Origin: JBLHKE01 sp047619485
GTDB lineage: Bacteria > Verrucomicrobiota > Verrucomicrobiia > Verrucomicrobiales > DEV007
DNA: 17,072 nt
Reading direction: 5' to 3'
NCBI GenBank assembly: GCA_047619485.1
Contig: JBLHKE010000068.1
Location: forward strand, 1-17,072
A program made the position numbers and the translations under genes. The notes beneath the pieces were generated by a model. The model worked only from the letters and a program-made list of their open reading frames with translations, did not search any database and was not told where the DNA came from. Positions 1 to 6,597 of the stretch are shown here, piece by piece (the first letter of the stretch is position 1; each line of letters starts with the position of its first letter).

Positions 1-534
1 TACCGTTCTAGACACTCGCAAGCGCGCTGCGAGACGCCGCGCCATCGCTTCGATTTCGTCACTGACCGGACTGACCCCACGACTGCACAAGCGTCGCGCT
101 GCCCACCAGCGAACCACGAGCCGCACGGTAAAAATCAACACTCCGACGATCCAGACCACGACCATGCCCGGCAACCATTGACTCACCCGCTCGTGCCAAG
201 AAGCCTGTTCAAAACCCGGAGCGGACACGTCCGCGATGTTCGTTGGTCGTCCGGGTTCTTCCGGCGATCCGATCACTGCGATCTCGTTGGAGGGAGCCGC
301 CTCCACACCTCCCGCCACCACTGGCAGCGGCGGACGTTCGAGCTGCAGAAAAAATGTCGCGCCCACGGCAGCCAACAAAACGCTGAGCGCGAAGCAACCA
401 GCGAGGTATTTCCACTGCGGTCGCGCCCTCCAGGTCAGGGCGAGGAAGAGCGAGTAAAGCATCGCCACGGCGAGACCCTGCCAAGTCGAATGCACCAGCG
501 ACCAGCCGAGAGCATCAGTAATAGCGTCGTTCAT
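1..534 (-). CDS. BlaR1/M56-family membrane peptidase-like sensor, N-terminal part (runs off the window)
   Basis: Reading the minus strand from ATG at 534 gives 178 open codons to the window edge. The N-terminus carries the signature opening of M56/BlaR1 proteins, LGWSLVHSTWQG, followed by hydrophobic segments at about residues 8-33, 42-63 and 126-148 (the last contains WLPGMVVVWIVGVLIFTV). The zinc-binding HExxH motif would lie beyond the edge and is not seen. In the family, such proteins are membrane sensors whose cytoplasmic metalloprotease domain inactivates the partner BlaI repressor. The start is firm: ATG overlaps the TGA of the upstream repressor gene as ATGA, and AAGGAGG lies just before it, indicating translational coupling. 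The ligand cannot be told from this part; in this phylum such pairs need not concern beta-lactams. Confidence 0.85.
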   Translation of the reverse strand, partial: MNDAITDALGWSLVHSTWQGLAVAMLYSLFLALTWRARPQWKYLAGCFALSVLLAAVGATFFLQLERPPLPVVAGGVEAAPSNEIAVIGSPEEPGRPTNIADVSAPGFEQASWHERVSQWLPGMVVVWIVGVLIFTVRLVVRWWAARRLCSRGVSPVSDEIEAMARRLAARLRVSRTV

Positions 535-947
535 TGATCCTCCTTTTCCTGATCGGCTTCCATTCGGTCGAGGAGGTGACGGATCTCATCGATCTCCTCC
601 TGACTCGATTTTTTCGAACTCAATACCTGCATCACCAGCGCCTGCGAACTCCCACCAAAAGCCTTGTGCAGAAATTCCGAAACCAGACGCCGCTGCACCG
701 GAGCGCGCCGAACGGCAGCACGGTAGACATGCGAACGCCGCGAATCATCGCGCGCGCAGAATCCCTTCTCAGTCATGTTCTGCAGCAGCTTGAGCGTCGT
801 CGTGTAGCCGACCTCCTTGTGCTCATCAAGCGCTTCGTGCACCTCGCGAACCGTGCTCGCGCCGCGATCCCATAGCACACACAGCAGTTCTAACTCCGCG
901 CCTGTAGGCTTTTTTTCAGCCAATTTTTTGCGTTTCATCGCCACCAT
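531..947 (-). CDS. BlaI/MecI-family winged-helix transcriptional repressor
   Basis: A 138-residue protein, close to the usual 120-140 for the BlaI/MecI/CopY family. The N-terminal half has the family pattern: PTGAELELLCVLWDRGASTV, then REVHEAL and VGYTTTLKLLQNMTEKGF, which form the winged helix that binds palindromic operators. It continues as RSHVYRAAV for the wing. The C-terminal half (SEFLHKAFGGS and the following helices) matches the dimerisation region. ATG at 947 is chosen; ATG at 938 and TTG at 950 are in-frame alternatives. The gene overlaps the M56 sensor gene by 4 bases and heads the operon. It very likely represses its own promoter through the operators at 981-996 and 953-968, with release by sensor-driven cleavage. 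Family assignment is confident; the inducing signal is unknown. Confidence 0.92.
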   Translation of the reverse strand: MVAMKRKKLAEKKPTGAELELLCVLWDRGASTVREVHEALDEHKEVGYTTTLKLLQNMTEKGFCARDDSRRSHVYRAAVRRAPVQRRLVSEFLHKAFGGSSQALVMQVLSSKKSSQEEIDEIRHLLDRMEADQEKEDQ

Positions 948-952
948 CAAAG

Positions 953-968
953 TACGACACTCGTCGGA
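953..968. promoter_or_regulatory. Second, degenerate BlaI-type operator
   Basis: TACGACACTCGTCGGA keeps the TACGAC and CGTCG half-sites of the palindrome at 981-996 but is imperfect. The centres of the two sites are 28 bp apart and this one covers the predicted start of transcription. Paired operators of this kind are usual for BlaI-type repressors, which bind as two dimers. Confidence 0.6.
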
Positions 969-976
969 CTTAAATA

Positions 977-1005
977 GAAATACGACGCCCGTCGTAGATT
1001 GTCAA
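977..1005 (-). promoter_or_regulatory. Sigma70-type promoter of the BlaI/M56 operon
   Basis: On the minus strand TTGACA (complement of 1000-1005) is followed after exactly 17 bases by TATTTC (complement of 977-982), a perfect -35 box and a fair -10 box. Transcription would begin near 970, giving a short leader of about 20 bases before the ATG at 947. The spacer holds the palindromic operator, so a bound repressor would block RNA polymerase directly. Confidence 0.75.
981..996. promoter_or_regulatory. BlaI-type operator, perfect palindrome
   Basis: TACGACGCCCGTCGTA is a 7-bp perfect inverted repeat around a 2-bp centre. It has the TAC...GTA ends typical of BlaI/MecI-family operators and sits within the spacer between the -35 and -10 boxes of the repressor operon. 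It is about 60 bp upstream of the divergent MFS gene, which could therefore also be controlled from here (inference). Confidence 0.75.
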
Positions 1006-1056
1006 GCGCTGGGCGCGAAGGTGGCGATTGCTTTGCTGGGCTGTGGAAGGTAGAGA

Positions 1057-2421
1057 ATGATCTACTTTCTGAAAACCGACGACCAACAGCCGAAAAAAGC
1101 GAGCCGCCTCTGGCAGGCGAACTTCCCCTTTGCACCCTCAAATGTGCCGTTCTTCTACGGCTGGGTGATCGTCGCGATCGCCACGATGGCGATCCTGTTC
1201 TCGATCCCTGGACAGACGATGGGCTTCGCGGTGTTCACCGACATCCTCATCGAGCAGCTAGGGCTGTCGCGCGTGCAGTTGAGCTTTGCGTATTTCATCG
1301 GCACGATCTTCAGCGGTTTCACACTGCCTTACCTCGGACGGGTTTTCGACCGGCTCGGCGCGCGGCGTATGGTCGTCTACTCATCCGTCGCCACCGCGAT
1401 CGTCCTGGTCTACCTCTCGCAATCGCGGCGCATCCTAGATGCTGTGCCAGACTTCATCGGTCGAACAGTGGCGGCCTTCATCATCATCACGATCGGGTTC
1501 TACCTGATCCGCGCCTCGGCGCAGGGCGTGCTGACCTTGTCCGGGCGCAACGCGATCGGCAAATGGTTCGACTACAACCGCGGCAAGGCGCTCGCGGTGA
1601 GTGGTGTCGCCGTCGCCTTCGGGTTCGCTTTTGCACCCCGCGCCCTCGATTTTCTGATCAGCCTCTTCGGGTGGAGCGGTGCGTGGATTTTTCTTGGTGT
1701 AATCACGCTGGGTTTGATGGCGACGCTCGGCTGGGTTTTCATCCGCGACAACCCGGAAGAGTGCGGGTTGGTGATGGACGGACTGTCCGCCTCGAACAAG
1801 GTGCGCCGGCACAACGCGGATGCGATCGCGCACCGCGACTACACGCGGGCTGAGGCGCTCGGCACCTGGGCATTCTGGGCATTCAATCTATCGTTCGCCT
1901 TCTGGTCGATGTTCGGCACCGCAGCGACTTTCCACATTGTGTCGATCGGCGAGTCGACCGGGCACCCGCGCGCGGAGATCATCGGTTACTTCGTCCCAAT
2001 GGCGGTGATCAGCGTGATGATGAACGTGTTCTGTGGTTGGGCGAGCACCTACATGCGCCTGAAATACCTGCTCATCATGATGAACCTTGCTGCGCTGGCA
2101 GGTTTCTACGGCACCTTGGAACTTGAGACGAAATTCGGACTGTGGTGCTTTATCGGTGGCTACGGTGTCTGCGGCGGAGCCTTCGCAGCTCTCACGGGCA
2201 TCGTCTGGCCACGCTTCTTCGGACGGGCGTCGCTAGGCGCAATCAGCGGCGTCGGGATGTCGTCCATGGTGATCGCCAGCGCCATCGGGCCGCTCTTTTT
2301 CAGCCTGAGTAAGTACTACACTGGTGGCTATGAGACATCGCTCTACCTGAGCGCCATCTTCCCCGCGATGTTGTTGGTCGGTTCGTTCTGGGCGGACAAC
2401 CCGCAGCGCGGAGAGGGATAG
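1057..2421 (+). CDS. MFS transporter, oxalate/formate or monocarboxylate antiporter-like
   Basis: A 454-residue integral membrane protein with about twelve hydrophobic segments in two groups of six, the usual length for the major facilitator superfamily. After the second helix it has the MFS loop-2-3 motif GRVFDRLGARRMV. After the fourth comes SGRNAIGKWFDYNRGKALA, the form seen in the OFA and monocarboxylate-porter branch, followed by GVAVAFGFAFAP. The central loop (about residues 225-270) contains NPEECGL, common in these porters. An export or uptake role for a small carboxylate is the best guess; the substrate is not readable from sequence. ATG at 1057 is preceded by AAGGTAGAGA, a plausible ribosome site. 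It is transcribed away from the BlaI operon and may share its operator. Confidence 0.88.
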   Translation: MIYFLKTDDQQPKKASRLWQANFPFAPSNVPFFYGWVIVAIATMAILFSIPGQTMGFAVFTDILIEQLGLSRVQLSFAYFIGTIFSGFTLPYLGRVFDRLGARRMVVYSSVATAIVLVYLSQSRRILDAVPDFIGRTVAAFIIITIGFYLIRASAQGVLTLSGRNAIGKWFDYNRGKALAVSGVAVAFGFAFAPRALDFLISLFGWSGAWIFLGVITLGLMATLGWVFIRDNPEECGLVMDGLSASNKVRRHNADAIAHRDYTRAEALGTWAFWAFNLSFAFWSMFGTAATFHIVSIGESTGHPRAEIIGYFVPMAVISVMMNVFCGWASTYMRLKYLLIMMNLAALAGFYGTLELETKFGLWCFIGGYGVCGGAFAALTGIVWPRFFGRASLGAISGVGMSSMVIASAIGPLFFSLSKYYTGGYETSLYLSAIFPAMLLVGSFWADNPQRGEG

Positions 2422-2442
2422 GAGGACGGGCTGGGAGAAGAC

Positions 2443-2613
2443 TGCTAGGAGCCTGTCGGACTTAGAGGATTCGAGCAAAACGTTTTAGAATTCCGATCCA
2501 GATCCGTTTGCTGGGGAGGATTTAAATGGATTTAATGACGATTCAGCGGGCGGATCTGGGCGAATTCTAAAATGATTCTTGCCGGAGCGGGTAAGTCCGA
2601 CAGGCTCCTAGCA
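2443..2613. mobile_element. MITE-like non-coding inverted-repeat element, 171 bp
   Basis: Perfect 22-bp terminal inverted repeats occupy 2443-2464 (starting TGCTAGGAGCCTGTCGGACT) and 2592-2613. A second nested pair, TTTTAGAATTC at 2483-2493 and GAATTCTAAAA at 2562-2572, is followed inward by a shared CCAGATCCG block. The whole element can thus fold into a long interrupted cruciform or RNA hairpin. The centre holds the palindrome ATTTAAAT. There is no coding capacity. A clear target-site duplication is not visible at the borders (AAGAC on the left, AGTGT on the right). It lies just after the MFS stop and could act as its transcription terminator. Best explained as a miniature transposable element mobilised in trans; the parent family is not identified. 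Confidence 0.75.
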
Positions 2614-2640
2614 AGTGTCTGGTACTAATTCCGACTGAGG
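2612..2640 (+). repeat. REP-like repeat, left copy
   Basis: CAAGTGTCTGGTACTAATTC followed by CGACTGAGG. It matches the copy at 5415-5444 at all but two substituted positions and one inserted base. The core AGTGTCTGGTACT can fold as a short imperfect hairpin, reminiscent of REP sequences served by RAYT-type transposases (inference). It starts within the last two bases of the MITE-like element and lies about 40 bp beyond the pseudopilin stop. Confidence 0.6.
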
Positions 2641-2679
2641 ACGAGGTCGGTGAGGATGACCTGAACGAGCTTACCGACC

Positions 2680-5004
2680 TCATCGGTGACTGACATTTTC
2701 TAGCCAAGAGCTCGGGACAGGTTTGCCGGGCACGTATGCCGGATTCTGATGGTAGGAGACCCCGTCCCAGTGCCAGAACACGGTGGCTTCCCACAACAAC
2801 CCTTTGGTGGCGACTCCCTGTACTCCGCCTGCGCTGAGAGACTGGTCGGTGGCGAACTTGTCCTTCACGCTGCCGTTCACCTCGATTGCTTGGATCGTCA
2901 GGGCGCCGTTGCGCCACTCTCCGTTTAAGCCTGGTGTATTATTTTTCACATCGCCGGTATTGGTAGGAATGACTCCGCCGACCTTGATGGCATCATTGTC
3001 GAAGCTGAGCGACAAACTGGTGAGCGGAATAGTCCCGGCGACACCTCTGGAGCTGTAGACTGGGAGATCTGCTAGCTGGGTGTCGTCGTAAGATTTCACT
3101 GGGGTGTAGGTTGCCGGATTCTTGCTGTCGTAGTTCGAGTTGATGACGATTTTCGCTCCGGGTGATAGATCTGCATTGGCGACGATCAGCTTGAATTTTT
3201 TCCCGGCTGAAACCGCGTCATCGATGTTCTTGAGCTCACTTGTAAGCAGGTTGAAGAAATCGATCTCGGTGACGCCGTATTCGTCGTCGTATTCATGGAC
3301 ATGCCCTCCGGTTTTGCCGGCGTTGATCTTAGCGATGAAGGTGCTGGTGTCCACGTCGATGTGTCCGCCGATCAGACCCGGTTCCTCTGGCAGACCCGGT
3401 TCCTCTGGGTTCGTCGAGGAGGGGGCGGATGACGGTTCACTGGGAAGAAACCAGTGGTGGTAGAGGCTTGGTGCGTAGACACGAGCGATGACCTCGGTCG
3501 TCCCAGCTGGTAGCCGGAAGGGGCCGTTGTAATACCTGGTGGAAATTGGCTCACCGTCAGCGCCGACGCTGGGGTCTGAGCCATCGGTCGTGTAGAAAAT
3601 ACGCGTCCCGAATGGCGTATCACCAAAATCGGTCTGGCGCGAGATGGTGACCGTCTTAGTCTTGGATCGTCCGGCAGCTGACGTGATCTCGACTAGCGGA
3701 GGACGCAGCTGGATCTTGGTCGCGGTGAGAATAGTCCTCACCGGTTCAGCATCGGTAACGATTTCGGGATTGTGGCTCGTGGCGTAGACCTCGACAACCA
3801 GTGTGTCACTCAGCCCCCAGTCGTCGATCGATAATGAAATGTCTTGACCTGGAAATCCGCCGCTGAATGGACCGCTCGTGATGACGGACGTTGACGCCTG
3901 CGGAGTGTCTTTGCCTTGCAGCGCCCATGCGACTTCGAACACTCTGGAATTTTGAAATTGGGCCGGGATGGACGAACTGTTCACCAGTTCGATCTTGCCG
4001 GGGCGAACCTCGGCCGGTTGCACGTAACTGCCTGATTCGGTCGCTCCGCCCAGGCTGACATAGTTATAAGTCTGTTTGGGGAAGACCAGCGAGGTGATGA
4101 GCTGAACGGGATCTGTTTTGTAGCTGCCCATGGTATCTGAGCTGTCGAGCCAGCGCTCGGCATCGGCGGTGACTGTCCGGGTCAACAGGACAGTTCCGGG
4201 ATCGATCGAGAATGGCCCACGATAGCGAAGCCAGATACTTTCACGGACGGAGTAGATTATCTCACCGGCCCCGGCCGGATTGGGGTTGCTGAGTGTTAAC
4301 TCGAGATCCTCGTAGTCCATGAGGGAATACGTGTCCGGCGAAACGGATATTTCTGGTGGGTTGAGCTGGATGGGGCGTGGACCCGATGGGGGCTGCTGGA
4401 TCACGACACCCCTCGCATCAATCGTTTCAATGCTGCGCTTCTTATCGACGGCGGTAGGCTCTTCTTTGAAATCCCAAACCCACTGAGAGTCCCCCTTTTT
4501 CGAATAGGCGACAACTAGAGTTCTATCTCGCTCGGGCTCTTCGATCACCGGCTCCGAGCTATCGATTAAAAACTCTTTGATCCCGGGCTTTCCCTGATGA
4601 GCGATCACGAACTTGTTCTTGGTCACTTCCCACAGAACCCTCGACGTTGGCTTAGCTGCCTCGTCCCACGTCTGCATGACAGGAGTCATCCGTAGATCGA
4701 AGAAACCAGACCGGACTCCCACGAGTTGATCCGCCTGATCAGAACTGATCGAGGACTTCAATCGTATCAGGACTTCGCTAGCCGAGCTGGCGTCTTCCAG
4801 ATCGCCTCCGTTGGCAACAAACAACGCGACCGCCGAATTGAGCGTGTGCACCTCGTGGTCTAATTTTTTGTCCTTCGTTGAGTTGATCACGCCGGGGAGG
4901 ATCATTATTGCTAAGCTTGCGAGAATGCCGATACAGGCGATCACTACAAGGAGTTCCACTAATGCGAACGCTCGCTGTGAGCGTGAAATTTCTACTGTTT
5001 TCAT
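2680..5004 (-). CDS. Large prepilin-type (type II secretion/type IV pilin-like) secreted protein with chitobiase C-terminal-like modules
   Basis: A 774-residue protein whose N-terminus is a class III prepilin signal: a short basic leader, RSQRA, then cleavage before FALVELLVVIACIGIL, with Glu at +5 and a hydrophobic helix to about residue 36. The residue at -1 is Ala (A12), not the usual Gly. Ordinary pseudopilins are 100-200 residues, so this one carries a very large extracellular part. At about residues 465-510 is a CHB_HEX_C/Fn3-like module: IFYTTDGSDPS, then YYNGPFRLPAGTTEVIARVYA. A related module lies at about 245-290 (YRGPFSIDPGTVL). A linker rich in Pro, Ser and Glu (about 527-545) contains a duplicated LPEEPG. 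The C-terminal 225 residues are not recognised. Such proteins are common in Verrucomicrobia and are inferred to be surface or secreted-fibre components. The gene is flanked by REP-like repeats and stands alone, with no other pilus or secretion genes nearby. Confidence 0.85.
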   Translation of the reverse strand: MKTVEISRSQRAFALVELLVVIACIGILASLAIMILPGVINSTKDKKLDHEVHTLNSAVALFVANGGDLEDASSASEVLIRLKSSISSDQADQLVGVRSGFFDLRMTPVMQTWDEAAKPTSRVLWEVTKNKFVIAHQGKPGIKEFLIDSSEPVIEEPERDRTLVVAYSKKGDSQWVWDFKEEPTAVDKKRSIETIDARGVVIQQPPSGPRPIQLNPPEISVSPDTYSLMDYEDLELTLSNPNPAGAGEIIYSVRESIWLRYRGPFSIDPGTVLLTRTVTADAERWLDSSDTMGSYKTDPVQLITSLVFPKQTYNYVSLGGATESGSYVQPAEVRPGKIELVNSSSIPAQFQNSRVFEVAWALQGKDTPQASTSVITSGPFSGGFPGQDISLSIDDWGLSDTLVVEVYATSHNPEIVTDAEPVRTILTATKIQLRPPLVEITSAAGRSKTKTVTISRQTDFGDTPFGTRIFYTTDGSDPSVGADGEPISTRYYNGPFRLPAGTTEVIARVYAPSLYHHWFLPSEPSSAPSSTNPEEPGLPEEPGLIGGHIDVDTSTFIAKINAGKTGGHVHEYDDEYGVTEIDFFNLLTSELKNIDDAVSAGKKFKLIVANADLSPGAKIVINSNYDSKNPATYTPVKSYDDTQLADLPVYSSRGVAGTIPLTSLSLSFDNDAIKVGGVIPTNTGDVKNNTPGLNGEWRNGALTIQAIEVNGSVKDKFATDQSLSAGGVQGVATKGLLWEATVFWHWDGVSYHQNPAYVPGKPVPSSWLENVSHR
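3373..3408 (-). repeat. 18-bp perfect tandem duplication inside the pseudopilin gene
   Basis: CAGACCCGGTTCCTCTGG occurs twice with no spacer (3373-3390 and 3391-3408). In the minus-strand reading it adds six residues in frame, giving EEPGLPEEPGL in a flexible linker. The identity of the two copies suggests a recent slippage duplication. Confidence 0.9.
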
Positions 5005-5075
5005 CGGATTCTCTCGTGACGGTTACCATAGATCGAAATGAAAAATTCATTTCCCTCCCCCTTCTGCATGGGAGT

Positions 5076-5104
5076 AAAATACGCAATTTTTAATAAATAG
5101 TCAA
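5076..5104 (-). promoter_or_regulatory. Predicted sigma70-type promoter of the pseudopilin gene
   Basis: On the minus strand TTGACT (complement of 5099-5104) and TATTTT (complement of 5076-5081) are separated by 17 bases, within a strongly AT-rich block. Transcription would start near 5069, leaving a leader of about 65 bases to the ATG at 5004, with GAGAG just upstream of that ATG. This is a sequence-pattern prediction only. Confidence 0.6.
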
Positions 5105-5256
5105 TATTAAAATTATGAAAATTATTAATTAATTAATTGCGATAATAATGCGCTAATAATGGAAAATGGGGGGAGTTATTTGGCTGCAGAGCCTGCCGCA
5201 GGGGGATCAAGTAAACATTTGAACTGGGGCGTCGATCGGAGGTGATCCTGCGGTTC

Positions 5257-5427
5257 TTACTCGTTCTCTAAATTCGCTTCGCGTTCGAACTGGGCTACTC
5301 GCTCGGGCAATGCGAGTCGACCTCGGGCGAATTTGGCGGCTTCGGTTTCTGGAAAATCCCAGCGGCAGCGGTTGTAGCGGCGGAAGACTAGAAGGATATT
5401 TTTAGAGCGACCGTCAAGTGCCTGATA
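5257..5427 (-). pseudogene. Possible C-terminal remnant of an unidentified gene
   Basis: Between TAG (complement of 5428-5430) and TAA (complement of 5257-5259) the minus strand is open for 56 codons. It lacks an internal Met and reads GRSKNILLVFRRYNRCRW, then DFPETEAAKFARGRLALPER. The regular mix of charged and aliphatic residues looks protein-like, as though it were the end of a broken gene whose upstream part was lost at the REP-like repeat. The family is not recognised, and chance openness in GC-rich DNA is possible. Confidence 0.3.
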
Positions 5428-5444
5428 CTAATTCCGACTTGAGG
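5415..5444 (+). repeat. REP-like repeat, right copy
   Basis: CAAGTGCCTGATACTAATTC followed by CGACTTGAGG. It is in the same orientation as the copy at 2612-2640, from which it differs by two substitutions and one extra T. After the repeat both copies continue with a GTCG-containing stretch, so the homology may extend further with gaps. The two copies bracket about 2.8 kb holding the pseudopilin gene. Confidence 0.6.
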
Positions 5445-5483
5445 GTCGACAGCTGAAAAGCTAAAGGGCAGAATTTTCCCAAC

Positions 5484-6503
5484 ATGAATACTTTGAAAGT
5501 TGGCATCATCGGATATGGCTGGGTCGCCTCGGCGCACATCGAAGCCATCAACAACTGCGCTGCCGCGGAGGTGGCGGCGGTCTATTCTTCGCGAGAGATT
5601 TCTCCGGGAGAGGGGATCACGGTTTTCTCTGATCTAGATACGATGCTCGCAGATGATTCGATCGATGTGATCTCGATCTGCAGCTACCCGAACCAGCACA
5701 AGTCGCAGGCGATCGCTGCGGCAAAGGCTGGCAAGCATTTGATCATCGAGAAGCCGCTGGCACTTTCGATGGCCGACTGTCGTGAGATCGAGCAGGCGGT
5801 GAAGGAGGCGGGGGTGCAGGTGTGCGTGTGTTTTGAATGCCGGTTCTCGAGCCAGTTTCTGACGACCAAGGCGGTGATCGACGAGGGCTTGCTGGGTGAC
5901 ATCCACTATGGCGAGGTCGATTACTATCACGGCATCGGCCCGTGGTATGGTCAGTTCCGCTGGAACACTACCAAAGAGAATGGCGGCAGCAGCCTGCTAT
6001 CGGCCGGCTGTCACGCGATGGATGCGTTGTTGCTGTGCATGGGATCGGAGGTCGAGTCCGTGACCAGCTCGGCGACGGGTTCCAAGAACGCGGATTTTGC
6101 GAGTTACGAATACCCGACCACCAGCGTGACGATCGTAAATTTCGCCGACGGCCGGATCGGCAAGGTCGCGTCCGTGATCGATTGCCTACAGCCGTACTAT
6201 TTTCACACCCACCTAGTGGGGAGCGAGGGAAGCTTGCTCGACAAGCGTTTCCACTCGACCAAGCTCGGCGGGTTGGACAAGAACGTCTGGAGCGAGTTGT
6301 CGATGAAACTGCTCGATTCTGGTGATGTGTCGGACCATCCATACGAAACGCAGTTCGGGGCATTCTTTGACGCGCTCGGGCGTGGTGAGGCGATGCCGCT
6401 CACTAGTTTAGAAGATGCAATGCGCTCGTTCGAGCTGATCTTCGCGGCCGATCTTTCTGCGCGGGAGAAGCGCAAAGTCGAACTTGCCGAGATCCGTGGA
6501 TAA
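5484..6503 (+). CDS. Gfo/Idh/MocA-family NAD(P)-dependent oxidoreductase (cytoplasmic)
   Basis: A 339-residue protein, typical length for the family. The N-terminal Rossmann fold starts VGIIGYGWVASAH, with the dinucleotide-binding glycines G7, G10 and G12. It is followed by SICSYPNQHKSQA and KAGKHLIIEKPLALSMADC, where EKP (near residue 90) supplies the catalytic lysine region. The C-terminal alpha/beta domain includes GGSSLLSAGCHAMDALLLCMG, the usual histidine-bearing helix. Members oxidise or reduce sugars, inositols or related polyols. The substrate is unknown here. There is no signal peptide, unlike the second family member at 10137-11627. ATG at 5484 places the Rossmann motif at the normal distance. 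Its stop is overlapped by the start of a truncated PIG-L-type gene, suggesting a former operon for amino-sugar or glycoside processing. Confidence 0.92.
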   Translation: MNTLKVGIIGYGWVASAHIEAINNCAAAEVAAVYSSREISPGEGITVFSDLDTMLADDSIDVISICSYPNQHKSQAIAAAKAGKHLIIEKPLALSMADCREIEQAVKEAGVQVCVCFECRFSSQFLTTKAVIDEGLLGDIHYGEVDYYHGIGPWYGQFRWNTTKENGGSSLLSAGCHAMDALLLCMGSEVESVTSSATGSKNADFASYEYPTTSVTIVNFADGRIGKVASVIDCLQPYYFHTHLVGSEGSLLDKRFHSTKLGGLDKNVWSELSMKLLDSGDVSDHPYETQFGAFFDALGRGEAMPLTSLEDAMRSFELIFAADLSAREKRKVELAEIRG

Positions 6504-6597
6504 CAATAAGACAGCATTTGTGATCGTCGCGCACCCCGACAACATCGAGTTCATGGCGGCGGGGACTTTGCTGCTGCTGAAGGCGACGTTAAATTAG
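6496..6597 (+). pseudogene. Truncated PIG-L/LmbE-type deacetylase (N-terminus only)
   Basis: A GTG at 6496 overlaps the end of the oxidoreductase gene by 8 bases and opens 33 codons before TAG at 6595. The reading DNNKTAFVIVAHPDNIEF, then MAAGTLLLLKAT, is the characteristic start of PIG-L/LmbE N-deacetylases. The family's zinc-binding AHPDD has become AHPDN. Family members are about 200-300 residues, and homology stops at about 6588, where the sequence changes character. This is best read as a gene cut by deletion or insertion and no longer functional. The overlap arrangement suggests it was once translationally coupled to the oxidoreductase. Confidence 0.75.

Larger units (their letters stand above)
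5105..5483. other. Long intergenic region between the pseudopilin and oxidoreductase genes
   Basis: The first 55 bases are very AT-rich and include the palindromic run TTAATTAATTAATT near 5128-5143, unlike the GC-rich surroundings, and may serve as an upstream promoter element for the pseudopilin gene. From about 5170 the composition returns to GC-rich. The part from 5257 to 5427 is an open minus-strand fragment and 5415-5444 is a REP-like repeat, both listed separately. No intact gene is seen. The remaining 40 bases before 5484 should hold the promoter or leader of the oxidoreductase gene, but no convincing boxes were found. Confidence 0.6.

Noticed and set aside
999..1853. 284-codon plus-strand frame
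   Set aside because: It overlaps the MFS gene in another frame, and its Arg/His-rich sequence has no domain-like features.
5128..5143. TTAATTAATTAATT tract as a replication or attachment site
   Set aside because: It is a simple AT-rich repeat upstream of a promoter, with no iterons, initiator boxes or duplicated attachment core.
5238..5248. GGAGGTGATCC, the complement of the 3' end of 16S rRNA (GGATCACCTCC on the minus strand)
   Set aside because: Only 11 bases match, and the flanking sequence does not continue as 16S rRNA or a spacer, so it is taken as chance and not an rRNA remnant.
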